Part shown: positions 45,700 to 53,554 of the stretch, one piece after another
Numbering within the stretch: the stretch's first letter is position 1
Layout: every line of letters begins with the position of its first letter
Assembly (NCBI RefSeq): GCF_002812125.1
Contig: NZ_NPDQ01000003.1
Location: 1 to 64,000 of the forward strand
Length of the DNA: 64,000 bases
Direction: 5' to 3'
From: Leptospira brenneri
GTDB taxonomy: Bacteria; Spirochaetota; Leptospiria; Leptospirales; Leptospiraceae
Notes under the pieces: model-generated
Told to the model about the DNA's origin: nothing
Seen by the model: only the letters and a program-made list of their open reading frames with translations
Database searches by the model: none
Position numbers and translations under genes: made by a program

Positions 45700-46713
45700 C
45701 TATTCCTCTAAATAACCAAGTGTCTGAAGTGCTTCTTCAATTTCTGTTTGTGTGACAGTTGCAGCACCTAACTTACCAACGACGATCCCTGCACTGACAT
45801 TAGAAATGAGAGCTGCATCCGCTATGGGCATTCCCGTGGCAACAAAGGCTGTGTAAGTAGTGATGACTGTATCACCAGCTCCGGTCACATCAAATACTTC
45901 CTTGGCAACCGTTGGGATATGGTAAAAGGAATCTTTTTTCCTTTCATAGATTGACATTCCTTTTTCCCCACGGGTGATCATCATAGCATCTGGTGTGAGT
46001 TTTTCTGAGATTTCCCTGCAAGCAGCCTCAATTTCGGAGTCAGTGTTTAGTTTTCGTCCCAAGGCTTTTCCCGCTTCGTGGTGGTTGGGAGTCATGATAT
46101 GGATATTTTGGTATAAGAAAAAATGGCTCACTTGTGGATCTACGGTCACAATTTTATTTTCGCGGTTACAAATTGCGATGACTGATTGGATGAGAGAAGG
46201 TGTGAGATACCCCTTATCATAATCTGAGAGAATTACAGCAGAACATTCTTTTAACTTGGTTTCGAATTGTTTGAGGACAGAGTTCTCGTCTTCTTTCGTT
46301 AGAGGAACTACTTCCTCTCTGTCCACCCGACAAATCTGTTGGTGAGTGGCAATGATCCTTGTTTTTAGAATGGTGGGAAGGGTTTTGGATTTCAATAGGA
46401 CTAAATCTTTTTCTGCCACTAAATTGGATCGTAAAAGCCCTTCCAAAGAGTCACCGGCTTTGTCCAAACCAATCCTTCCAAAAACAACTCCCGCGACCCC
46501 AATCGAGGATAAATTTTGAACCACATTACCTGATCCACCTAAGGATTGTTTTTCGTTTCGAACCCATACCACAGGAACGGGTGCTTCGGGGGAAATCCTT
46601 TCTACCGAACCAATCAAATACTCGTCCAAAATCAAATCTCCAATCACAAGCACTTTGATTTTGTCTAAATCCTGGAAAGATTTACGGAGTGAAGTTTTCT
46701 TTATTTTCAACAA
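45700..46713 (-). CDS. rfaE1: D-glycero-beta-D-manno-heptose-7-phosphate kinase (PfkB family)
   Basis: The 337-residue kinase has the PfkB pattern: VLVIGDLILDEYLIGSVERISPEAPVPVV, SLGGSGNVVQNLSSIG, MMITRGEKGMSI, and the catalytic FDVTGAGDTVITTYTAFVATG. The ISPEAPVPVV segment is diagnostic of the HldE kinase domain. It makes the heptose 1,7-bisphosphate that leads to ADP-heptose. It is followed by the adenylyltransferase half, so the two activities are encoded side by side rather than fused. Confidence 0.93.
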   Translation of the reverse strand: MLKIKKTSLRKSFQDLDKIKVLVIGDLILDEYLIGSVERISPEAPVPVVWVRNEKQSLGGSGNVVQNLSSIGVAGVVFGRIGLDKAGDSLEGLLRSNLVAEKDLVLLKSKTLPTILKTRIIATHQQICRVDREEVVPLTKEDENSVLKQFETKLKECSAVILSDYDKGYLTPSLIQSVIAICNRENKIVTVDPQVSHFFLYQNIHIMTPNHHEAGKALGRKLNTDSEIEAACREISEKLTPDAMMITRGEKGMSIYERKKDSFYHIPTVAKEVFDVTGAGDTVITTYTAFVATGMPIADAALISNVSAGIVVGKLGAATVTQTEIEEALQTLGYLEE

Positions 46714-46767
46714 AGCCAGATCCTTGAATTGGTTTACAACTAAACAGAGAATCTAAAACCTTTCTCT

Positions 46768-47376
46768 GTGTCAACCTTCCCCTTACCTCTCTTTCCCCTC
46801 CCAGATGTATTTCTGTTCCCGGGAATGTTTTTGCCTCTGCATATCTTTGAACCCAGGTATCGGATGATGCTCGATTTTTGTATGGAAAATGGAGGGGAAT
46901 TGGGTATGGCCCCGTATCCCAAAAATTGGATTGGAGCTGGTGCTCCACCCATCCCTGAAATTGTAGGGTATGGGCACATCATCCAAAAGGAATCCTTACC
47001 AGATGGCAGATCCAATATCATTTTGGAAGGAATTGGAACCGCCGAGATTGTAAGCCTGGATTCAACAGAACCTTTTTATATCGCACAAATTGTAAGAAGG
47101 GAACATGAAAGAAATAAAAACGTTTCCGAATCTCTGAAAGAAAAAATTGAAGAGTTACTCGTTCTCACCAAACGGATCTTACTTGCGGAAGGTGCAGAAG
47201 AGGACTTAATCCTAAAAATGAATCAAATTTTGGTTCATCCCTTTCCTGTGGATTTTATTGCATCCCTGATCTACTTTGATTTCAAAACCAAACAAACCAT
47301 TTTGGAAACCACTCATTTAGAAACCAAAGCTGACCTACTAAAAACGATCCTTCTTGGTCTTAATTTGAGTGAGTAG
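46768..47376 (+). CDS. Stand-alone LON substrate-binding-domain protein
   Basis: The 202-residue protein consists of the Lon N-terminal domain alone: LPLFPLPDVFLFPGMFLPLHIFEPRYRMMLDFCMENGGE, then VGYGHIIQKESLPDGRSNIILEGIGTAEI. No ATPase or protease domain follows, so it is not a Lon protease. Such proteins are common and poorly understood; binding of unfolded or specific proteins is suggested by the domain. It starts at a GTG without a visible binding site, diverges from the heptose kinase gene by 54 bases, and overlaps the end of the convergent next gene by 17 bases. Confidence 0.88.
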   Translation: MSTFPLPLFPLPDVFLFPGMFLPLHIFEPRYRMMLDFCMENGGELGMAPYPKNWIGAGAPPIPEIVGYGHIIQKESLPDGRSNIILEGIGTAEIVSLDSTEPFYIAQIVRREHERNKNVSESLKEKIEELLVLTKRILLAEGAEEDLILKMNQILVHPFPVDFIASLIYFDFKTKQTILETTHLETKADLLKTILLGLNLSE

Positions 47377-48031
47377 ATGTTTTCGTTTTTAATTCAGCCA
47401 CCAAAAATAAAAACTCAGGGAGATCCGTCGGATTTTCACGAAAAAACACTCTCGGATTAGATTCTTTTGCATTTAAGTACAAATAACTAGAGTTTTCTTT
47501 TCGAATGTAAGCTCTTTCTAAATAATGATTGGTTTGCGAATAATATAAAAAATCTTTCATTAGATCACTAATCGCAACATCACCTTCACTTTGTTTGTTT
47601 GTTGCAGAGAAAAAAACAGATGTTGTTTCTTTGTTTTGTCTCTCCCAATGAAATTCATTCGTCCAGTGACCTTTCCCACCAAACGCAAGTTCCGGAACCA
47701 TTGGATCGGATACCAAATTTGGGATAAATTCTTGTGATTCCCAAGGGATCCGGTTGCCTAAAAAATTCACTTTGGCAAGGTATGTTTTCCAATGTTTGGA
47801 GAATCCTCGCACTTGGAGTTTCGGTAGAGACAAACTCTCCCGTAAAAAACCCCTTAAGGTCAAAAAACCTAAAAAACCCAAATCCACCTGCGAAACCGAT
47901 TGAAAATCCCAAATCTCTTCCTGTTTTTGCGGGGATAAAAACAAAGAATCCATGGCATAAAAGTCTTGGTGTTGGTAGGGGTAAAAAACGCCTGAAGAAG
48001 AAGAAACTAAAGATCCGTCCGATCGATTCAC
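47360..48031 (-). CDS. Unknown protein with unresolved start
   Basis: The frame from a GTG at 48029-48031 gives 223 residues rich in aromatic and phenylalanine-leucine pairs (LGFLGFLTLRGFLRESL) with no family I recognise. The reading frame stays open upstream through a protein-like stretch (SPPVDILTVNRSDGS) preceded by VLRRFLLFCF, which resembles a signal peptide or lipobox, but no ATG, GTG or TTG lies there. A CTG at about 48079-48081 sits inside the terminator of the acyl-CoA synthetase gene. The protein may therefore be longer and exported. It converges on the LON-domain gene and overlaps it by 17 bases. It has no visible promoter after the terminator. Confidence 0.6.
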   Translation of the reverse strand: MNRSDGSLVSSSSGVFYPYQHQDFYAMDSLFLSPQKQEEIWDFQSVSQVDLGFLGFLTLRGFLRESLSLPKLQVRGFSKHWKTYLAKVNFLGNRIPWESQEFIPNLVSDPMVPELAFGGKGHWTNEFHWERQNKETTSVFFSATNKQSEGDVAISDLMKDFLYYSQTNHYLERAYIRKENSSYLYLNAKESNPRVFFRENPTDLPEFLFLVAELKTKTSTHSN

Positions 48032-48066
48032 AGTTAGAATATCGACGGGAGGAGAAAAACAGAAGA

Positions 48067-48093
48067 GTAAAAACCGCCTGAGAACCAGGCGGT
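48067..48093 (-). terminator. Intrinsic terminator of the acyl-CoA synthetase gene
   Basis: On the minus strand ACCGCCTG and CAGGCGGT (48086-48093 and 48073-48080) form a perfect eight-base-pair GC-rich stem with a five-base loop, followed by TTTTACTC. It lies 18 bases after the synthetase stop codon and just before the next minus-strand gene. Confidence 0.85.
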
Positions 48094-48110
48094 AATCAAA
48101 TTAAATTCCC

Positions 48111-50045
48111 TTAGTCTCCAGCATACAAAGAAGTGATTTTATCTTTGTATTTTTCTGTGATCAAGTGGCGTTTCATTTTAAATAGGTTTGTCAATTCATC
48201 ACCCACCTCAAAAGGTTTGGTGATGAGAATGAACGGAGTCACCTGTTCAAAAGATTTAAATCCTGTTTTGGTATTGTTGAGGGCTTTGATTTCCTTTTTG
48301 TAGAAATCGAGAACCTTCGTATTTTCGATGAGTTTTTGTTTGTCTGTCTCAGAAATACCGTTTTCCTTTGCCCACTCAGTCAGTTTATCAAAATCAGGAA
48401 CTACAAGAGCACCTAAGTTCTTTTGGTCTTGTCCAATGACCATGACTTGTGCAATGAAAGGAGATTCTGTGAGTTTGTCCTCAATAGGAACCGGCTCAAC
48501 GTTTTCTCCACCAAGTAAAACTACCGTATCTTTTGCACGACCTGTGATGGTGAGGGTCTTTTTGAAATTAAACATTCCAATATCCCCTGTATCCATCCAA
48601 CCGTCTTTCAAAACTTTTGCAGTCGTTTCTGGGTTTTTGTAATAACCTTTCATGACTTGTGGTCCACGGATGTGAATGACCCCACGCGCTCCATATTTTC
48701 CAGAAATGAGTTTTTGGTTGGCATCAATATGAGTGAGAACCTTTCCTAAATCATCACGAATTTGTACGGAAGTCTCAGGAGTGATCACTCCCACAGAACC
48801 TTGGACTAACTTTTTAAAAGTTCTTACAGAAATGACCGGAGAAGTTTCCGTCATTCCATACCCTTCCAAAACGTTGATTCCAATATCGTTGAAGAAAGCG
48901 TCCACATGTCTTTGAAGGGCACCACCACCAGAAACAGAAGCCTTGAGTTCTCCACCAGTAGCCTCTCTGATTTTAGAAAGCACGACCAGATCCAAAAGGA
49001 AATAAGGCACTGCTAAAACAATGGCAACTGTTAGATAGTAGATTCCCTTGAAAAGAGAAACGATTGGATTTCTTCCAACGTAATCCACTTGGTTTCCTTT
49101 TAAAAACCTTGTGGCTGCGTTAAAATGTTTGGAGAAAAAATAAGCCAAGTTGAACAACCCGCGACGAATCGCAGGAGTTTGTTTTGGATCATTGATTCTT
49201 GTATAAATTCCGTTATAGATACTTTCCCAAAGTCTAGGAGCAGATGCCATAAAGGTTGGTTTTGCCTTTTTCATGTCATCACGAAGGTCTCGAACATTGG
49301 TATAGTAAGTAGCACAACCAGCTGCAATCGCTAAGTATTCAAATACTCTTTCAAATACGTGCCAAACAGGAAGGATAGACAACATTCTTTCATCTTGTTT
49401 AATTTCAATCATACTTCCTAGAATGGAAGATGTTTGGTGGATCATGTTGCTATGTTTCAACATAACCCCTTTTGGCATTCCTGTAGTTCCAGAAGTATAG
49501 ATGATTGTGAAAAGGTCATCAGGAGCAATGGCTTTCATTCGCTCTTCTGCTTTTTTGGAACCTTTTGCACGAAGTTCCTTACCTTTCTCAATTAAATCAT
49601 AAAGTTTTAAAACACCCGTTGCAGTGGATTTGTTATCCATAACAATCAGCGTTTTTGCAAATTCCAATTGTGAACGGTTTTTTTGAAATTTCTCGAGCAT
49701 CTTATCATTCTCAAGAAACACAACTTTCGCTTCACAATGGTTTAGAATATAAGCAATTTCTGAATCGGTAATGTCTGTCCCTCTTGGAACATCACAAGCA
49801 CCGGACATAAGAATTCCATAATCCGAAACGATCCACTCTAAGCGGTTATCTGCAAGCAAGGCAACATTTTCTTTGGCAGAAACACCCAAATCAATGAGAG
49901 CTTCCGCTAAGTTGATACCAAGATCATATACTTCTTTAAAAGTGACGGGTTTATAGGACTTAGATTCATCCTTACTAACGAACGCGGGGCGGTTCCCAAA
50001 TTTTTCAGCAGTCTGCTGGAAGAGTTCGGGCAAATTGGCTGGCAT
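48111..50045 (-). CDS. Long-chain fatty-acid CoA ligase (AMP-forming)
   Basis: The 644-residue enzyme activates fatty acids with ATP and CoA. The AMP-binding signature is [25 protein letters not shown], with [13 protein letters not shown], the [12 protein letters not shown] motif and [24 protein letters not shown] hydrophobic segment ([23 protein letters not shown], about 335-357) suggests membrane association, as in the bacterial relatives of the long-chain ACSL type. Leptospira lives on long-chain fatty acids as its main carbon and energy source (established for the genus), so it is probably central to metabolism. AAGGAG lies eight bases before the ATG. Confidence 0.93.
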   Translation of the reverse strand: MPANLPELFQQTAEKFGNRPAFVSKDESKSYKPVTFKEVYDLGINLAEALIDLGVSAKENVALLADNRLEWIVSDYGILMSGACDVPRGTDITDSEIAYILNHCEAKVVFLENDKMLEKFQKNRSQLEFAKTLIVMDNKSTATGVLKLYDLIEKGKELRAKGSKKAEERMKAIAPDDLFTIIYTSGTTGMPKGVMLKHSNMIHQTSSILGSMIEIKQDERMLSILPVWHVFERVFEYLAIAAGCATYYTNVRDLRDDMKKAKPTFMASAPRLWESIYNGIYTRINDPKQTPAIRRGLFNLAYFFSKHFNAATRFLKGNQVDYVGRNPIVSLFKGIYYLTVAIVLAVPYFLLDLVVLSKIREATGGELKASVSGGGALQRHVDAFFNDIGINVLEGYGMTETSPVISVRTFKKLVQGSVGVITPETSVQIRDDLGKVLTHIDANQKLISGKYGARGVIHIRGPQVMKGYYKNPETTAKVLKDGWMDTGDIGMFNFKKTLTITGRAKDTVVLLGGENVEPVPIEDKLTESPFIAQVMVIGQDQKNLGALVVPDFDKLTEWAKENGISETDKQKLIENTKVLDFYKKEIKALNNTKTGFKSFEQVTPFILITKPFEVGDELTNLFKMKRHLITEKYKDKITSLYAGD

Positions 50046-50180
50046 TATACTGACTCCTTTCTCAAAAGAAAACGTAAAAAGGTATCTTTAAGGGACTTTT
50101 TTAACGAACATGAGTCAAGACATTTTCAATCTTGTCATTGAATTCAAGGGAAAATCAAAATGTTGTTTCGCATTGCACAA

Positions 50181-50714
50181 TTATGGCAGATCCGACGCTG
50201 CCCAAACATGGGAACGAATCACAAGCCCAGAAAGGTCGGATTCAATAATTCCATACTGTCGATATACTATTTTGCCGGATCTATCAAAGACAAGTAGACA
50301 GGGAATCCCTTCTACATGATAAAAATCTGTCATTTTCCAGTCTTTATCCAGTAAGGTGGGATAGTTCATTTTCAATCGCTGCATATCTTTTTGGATCTTT
50401 TCTAAGGGTTCTGAAGTGTCAGTGTTGATCCCTCTGAAGATAAAATCTTTTTCTGAAACAGAGGCCTTCCATTGATTGATTGTGGGAACTGCCTTGGCAC
50501 AAGGTTCACACCAAGTAGCCCAAAAATCCAAAACCACAACTTTCCCCTTAAAATCCTCTAATCTTTCATTCTTACCTTGCAAATCGGGGAGTGGCTCTGG
50601 ATAAAAATCACTCGGTTCCCCTTGGGGTTTACAAAAAAAGAGAGAAAGAAGAAAGATAAGATAAAAACTGGATTTAGACTGTAACAAAGTTTGGACCATC
50701 ATTTTTGAATTCAT
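50181..50714 (-). CDS. TlpA-like thiol-disulfide lipoprotein
   Basis: The 177-residue protein has a hydrophobic signal (SFYLIFLLSLFFCKPQG) ending at a lipobox-type cysteine, then a thioredoxin-fold domain with VVVLDFWATWCEPCAKAVP (WCxxC redox site) and the cis-proline segment VEGIPCLLVFD. TlpA/ResA-like proteins reduce or shuffle disulfides outside the cytoplasm, for example in cytochrome c maturation. No cytochrome genes are nearby. The first ATG lies at 50714; two more ATGs follow at residues 5 and 6, so the exact start is uncertain. Its start overlaps that of the next gene, which is read the other way. Confidence 0.88.
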   Translation of the reverse strand: MNSKMMVQTLLQSKSSFYLIFLLSLFFCKPQGEPSDFYPEPLPDLQGKNERLEDFKGKVVVLDFWATWCEPCAKAVPTINQWKASVSEKDFIFRGINTDTSEPLEKIQKDMQRLKMNYPTLLDKDWKMTDFYHVEGIPCLLVFDRSGKIVYRQYGIIESDLSGLVIRSHVWAASDLP

Positions 50715-51100
50715 TGATTTATAATTACTTCTCCAACTTAGACGAATGGAATGATTACGTAAAGGGAAACTGGACCGGAAAAGGAATTTCTATGATCCCT
50801 TCCACTGTCCAACCTTATGAAACTGGGGATGAAACAACCGTTATCTGGAAAGCAGGCGCAAAAGAGATCAAATCTGTCTTCAAACGAAGTAAGGTCGAAT
50901 TTTCTCTCATTTGGGTATTAGATTCAGAAGTTCTTTGCGACCGGATCAAACTAAAAGCAAAAGACGAAGATTGGGAATGTGAAATCCAAGCCATGACAAA
51001 AGATCGGTTTCACCTACATGTCCTACCGAAATCAGAGAATTCCAAAATTCTATATTCGGGGGTTGTCACAAAAAAAACTGGGTTATTCTCCTTCCTGTAA
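50705..51100 (+). CDS. Small unknown protein
   Basis: The 131-residue frame starts at a TTG and overlaps the start of the divergent TlpA-like gene by 10 bases. It reads FSNLDEWNDYVKGNWTGKGISMIPSTVQPYETGDETTVIWK, then WECEIQAMTKDRFHLHVLPK, with a beta-rich pattern and no signal peptide. The composition is coding-like, and the opposite frames are not better. No family is recognised. Its end overlaps the convergent glycosyltransferase gene by 18 bases, so the gene is squeezed between two others. A later start near the second TTG (50714) is possible. Confidence 0.6.
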   Translation: MNSLIYNYFSNLDEWNDYVKGNWTGKGISMIPSTVQPYETGDETTVIWKAGAKEIKSVFKRSKVEFSLIWVLDSEVLCDRIKLKAKDEDWECEIQAMTKDRFHLHVLPKSENSKILYSGVVTKKTGLFSFL

Positions 51101-52225
51101 AACTTTTCGAAAAACCTCTTCTGTGATTTTTGCCGCATTCTCCCAAGTGAACTCAGAAATCGATACATTCGAAGGTTTGGGATTTTCGTAAAACTTTTTA
51201 ATCCTTTCTGCCCAGGCTTTGGCATCATCCTTCGATTGGTAAGGAAGATATGTCACGCCGTCTTTTCCTATTTCACGAAAAGTAGGGATATCAGAAACAA
51301 TACAATTCAAACCATGAAAGATCGCTTCCACCATTGGAATTCCGAACCCCTCGTATTTACTCGCAAAAGTAAATAGTCCGGCTCTTTTATATAAATGTTG
51401 TAATTCAGAATCAGAAACAGAATCCAAAATATGAATGTCTTTGTATAAACTTCGTTCTTGTAATAACTCTTCGATAAATTCAGGAGATTCCCAACCAATT
51501 TTTCCAACGATCACCCAAGGCCTATAATGGTGAGGATCAACTTTACGATATTCGCGAAAGACTTCGAGTAAAAATGGATAGTTTTTTCTGGGTTCAATGG
51601 TGGATACAGATAACAAATAATCTGTTCCTAAATCCTTAATGCGTAGAGTCGGTTCCGTTTCCAAAAGTTTTGTCATCTCTTGGATATTCACACCAGGGTA
51701 AGAAACCCCTGTTTGTTCCACAGGATAACCAAACTTACGACACATATCATCACTGGTTTGTTTTGATATAGACAGAATAAATCTGGACCTTCTTACGGAA
51801 TAACTTTGAAACAATCTTTGTTGTATTTTGGCGATCCAACGCATGGTTTCTGGATATAAATACAAAACCAAATCGCAATAGGTAAGCACTGCAACAAGAG
51901 ATCTTGGTAAAAAGGGAGGTAAAACTTGTTGAGAACCCCAAAACAAATCCAAACGATTTTTTAACAAATACAAGGGAATGAATAGATTATAATACAAACC
52001 ACCTTTCCATTTCAAAACCCCACCACCACTAACCCACGTTACGTTAGAAAGATCCAAAACAGCTTTATGGTCAGGATGGATGGGTAAATGAGAAAATAGA
52101 AAGAATTCGTATTCTTCTTTATGAGGAAAGGCTTTTAAAGTTTCTGCAATGAGCCTTCCCACACCGGAAATACGAGTGGATAAAGGTCTGGCATCAAGGC
52201 CAATTCGTTTGGTATTTTTTACCAT
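51083..52225 (-). CDS. Glycosyltransferase of the GT4 (group 1) family
   Basis: The 380-residue protein has a GT-B fold. The acceptor half starts GLDARPLSTRISGVGRLIAETL; the donor half has LLSVSTIEPRKNYPFLLEVF, WVIVGKIGWESPEF, DSVSDSELQHLYKRAGLFTFASKYEGFGIPMVEAIFHGL (E-x7-E motif EGFGIPMVE) and IVSDIPTFREI. It transfers a sugar, probably mannose- or glucose-type, to a polysaccharide or lipid acceptor; neither can be named. It overlaps the inositol-phosphatase-family gene by seven bases, so a shared sugar pathway is possible. Confidence 0.9.
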   Translation of the reverse strand: MVKNTKRIGLDARPLSTRISGVGRLIAETLKAFPHKEEYEFFLFSHLPIHPDHKAVLDLSNVTWVSGGGVLKWKGGLYYNLFIPLYLLKNRLDLFWGSQQVLPPFLPRSLVAVLTYCDLVLYLYPETMRWIAKIQQRLFQSYSVRRSRFILSISKQTSDDMCRKFGYPVEQTGVSYPGVNIQEMTKLLETEPTLRIKDLGTDYLLSVSTIEPRKNYPFLLEVFREYRKVDPHHYRPWVIVGKIGWESPEFIEELLQERSLYKDIHILDSVSDSELQHLYKRAGLFTFASKYEGFGIPMVEAIFHGLNCIVSDIPTFREIGKDGVTYLPYQSKDDAKAWAERIKKFYENPKPSNVSISEFTWENAAKITEEVFRKVLQEGE

Positions 52226-53088
52226 CGTTCCTTTACCTTAAGTGACAATTGGTGAAAATCAATTTTGGATTCCAAATACTGAACCGCTGCTTTTTTACCT
52301 GCCACAAGACCAAAAGAAAGCGTTTGGGCTTGGTTGAACTTGTACCCCTTGTCCTTTAAAGGAAAACTAGTAAAGTTCTCTTCATCTAAAAGAGCAATCC
52401 CACCACAAATGTCCCATTCGTTTTTGGGTTTTAGAGAAACGATTAAATCAATAAAGCCTGCAGACAACAAACCTAACTTGTAAGCAATACTTCCCATAGA
52501 GCGAATTTCAAAGTCCTCTTGCCAGAAAACATCAGAAAACAAACCTTCTTTCATTTCCGATAAAGAAACAAGTAAAACAGGTTTACTAGCGACAGGTTTT
52601 GATTCTTCTAAGGGATGGAGCACGGAACCACTTTCCACAACTAAGATTCTAAAGTTTTCTTCTGTAGCAAAGGGAGGATGTAATTTAGCAAAAAAAGTGT
52701 TTCTGTTTTTAGAAAAAAATTCACCAGTAGCGGGATTAAAAATCACCCCCCAGATGGCTTCCCCGTTGCGAACAAGACCAAGACTGAGTGCGAACTGATC
52801 ATTTTTTTTGACAAATTCACGAGTGCCATCAATAGGGTCTAAAATCCAAACCCATTCCTTGCTCAAACGACTGTTAGTATCCAATTTTTCTTCCGATAAA
52901 AACCCATGATTAGGAAAATAATTCGAAATTTTTTCAAAAAGAAACTCGCTCGCAAAAAGATCGGCTTCTGTAACGGGATCGTTTCCACCCTTATCTCGGA
53001 TTTTGAAATCCGATTTATAAATAGAAAGAATCGAATCACCAACAGATAATACCCAGCGCCAAACTTCCCTGAAATCGTGTTCTTCCAT
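52219..53088 (-). CDS. Inositol monophosphatase-family phosphatase (CysQ/SuhB type)
   Basis: The protein of 289 residues has both metal motifs of the family: WVWILDPIDGTREFVKKNDQFALSLGLV (DPxDGT) and WDICGGIALL (WDxxxG), plus the FLSEEK segment with the conserved glutamates. The REFVKK continuation after DGT is like CysQ, which hydrolyses 3'-phosphoadenosine 5'-phosphate, but a sugar-phosphate substrate is possible. I start at the ATG at 53086-53088, with AAGGA five bases upstream; the longer frame from 53157 would add 23 residues and overlap the upstream gene by 50 bases. Confidence 0.85.
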   Translation of the reverse strand: MEEHDFREVWRWVLSVGDSILSIYKSDFKIRDKGGNDPVTEADLFASEFLFEKISNYFPNHGFLSEEKLDTNSRLSKEWVWILDPIDGTREFVKKNDQFALSLGLVRNGEAIWGVIFNPATGEFFSKNRNTFFAKLHPPFATEENFRILVVESGSVLHPLEESKPVASKPVLLVSLSEMKEGLFSDVFWQEDFEIRSMGSIAYKLGLLSAGFIDLIVSLKPKNEWDICGGIALLDEENFTSFPLKDKGYKFNQAQTLSFGLVAGKKAAVQYLESKIDFHQLSLKVKERW

Positions 53089-53107
53089 TTCCGTCCTTAC
53101 CGGAGAT

Positions 53108-53536
53108 TTAATTCTTTTTTTCTTCTTTATGAGCGCCGGAACTAAGGTCCAAACCATCAGGTTTTTCTAAAACGATTTCTTCTGAAGGAGAGGTAACATA
53201 AGTTTCTGGATCTACAGGAAATTGGTATTGAAAATAATAATTCTTATATTTAACAAAAAAAGTATTAGTACCTTCTGGACGTTCTGTTTGTAAGTCCTGA
53301 AATTTTAATTCCTTTAAATCCTTTTTAGGATTGGATAGTTTTTTGGAGAGTGTACTTCTGACTGAGCTCACCATATTGGTTTCGAAATTTTTCTTTTTCT
53401 GTTCTTCTGTCAGTTTCGGATTTCGAAGGTAATCCTCTAACTTTGTAAACTCTTCCGCCAAACCTGAGTTTTGTTGTGAATATACAAAAGTCACAGGAAA
53501 TAATACAACAATACAAAAAATCCAAACTCGTTTCAT
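53108..53536 (-). CDS. Exported protein of unknown function
   Basis: The 142-residue protein has a clear signal peptide (VWIFCIVVLFPVTFVYSQ, cut after YSQ or nearby). The mature part is charged and helical at first (TKLEDYLRNPKLTEEQKKKNFE), then beta-like (NTFFVKYKNYYFQYQFPV). The tail is acidic and lysine-rich. No family is recognised. It lies between the helicase and the phosphatase on the same strand, 19 bases from each, so it is probably part of that run of genes. Confidence 0.75.
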   Translation of the reverse strand: MKRVWIFCIVVLFPVTFVYSQQNSGLAEEFTKLEDYLRNPKLTEEQKKKNFETNMVSSVRSTLSKKLSNPKKDLKELKFQDLQTERPEGTNTFFVKYKNYYFQYQFPVDPETYVTSPSEEIVLEKPDGLDLSSGAHKEEKKN

Positions 53537-53554
53537 TGTTAACCCTCTTCTTGT

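Noticed and set aside
50110..50319. Plus-strand ORF of 69 codons
   Set aside because: It runs antisense to the well-supported TlpA-like gene and has no protein-like pattern.
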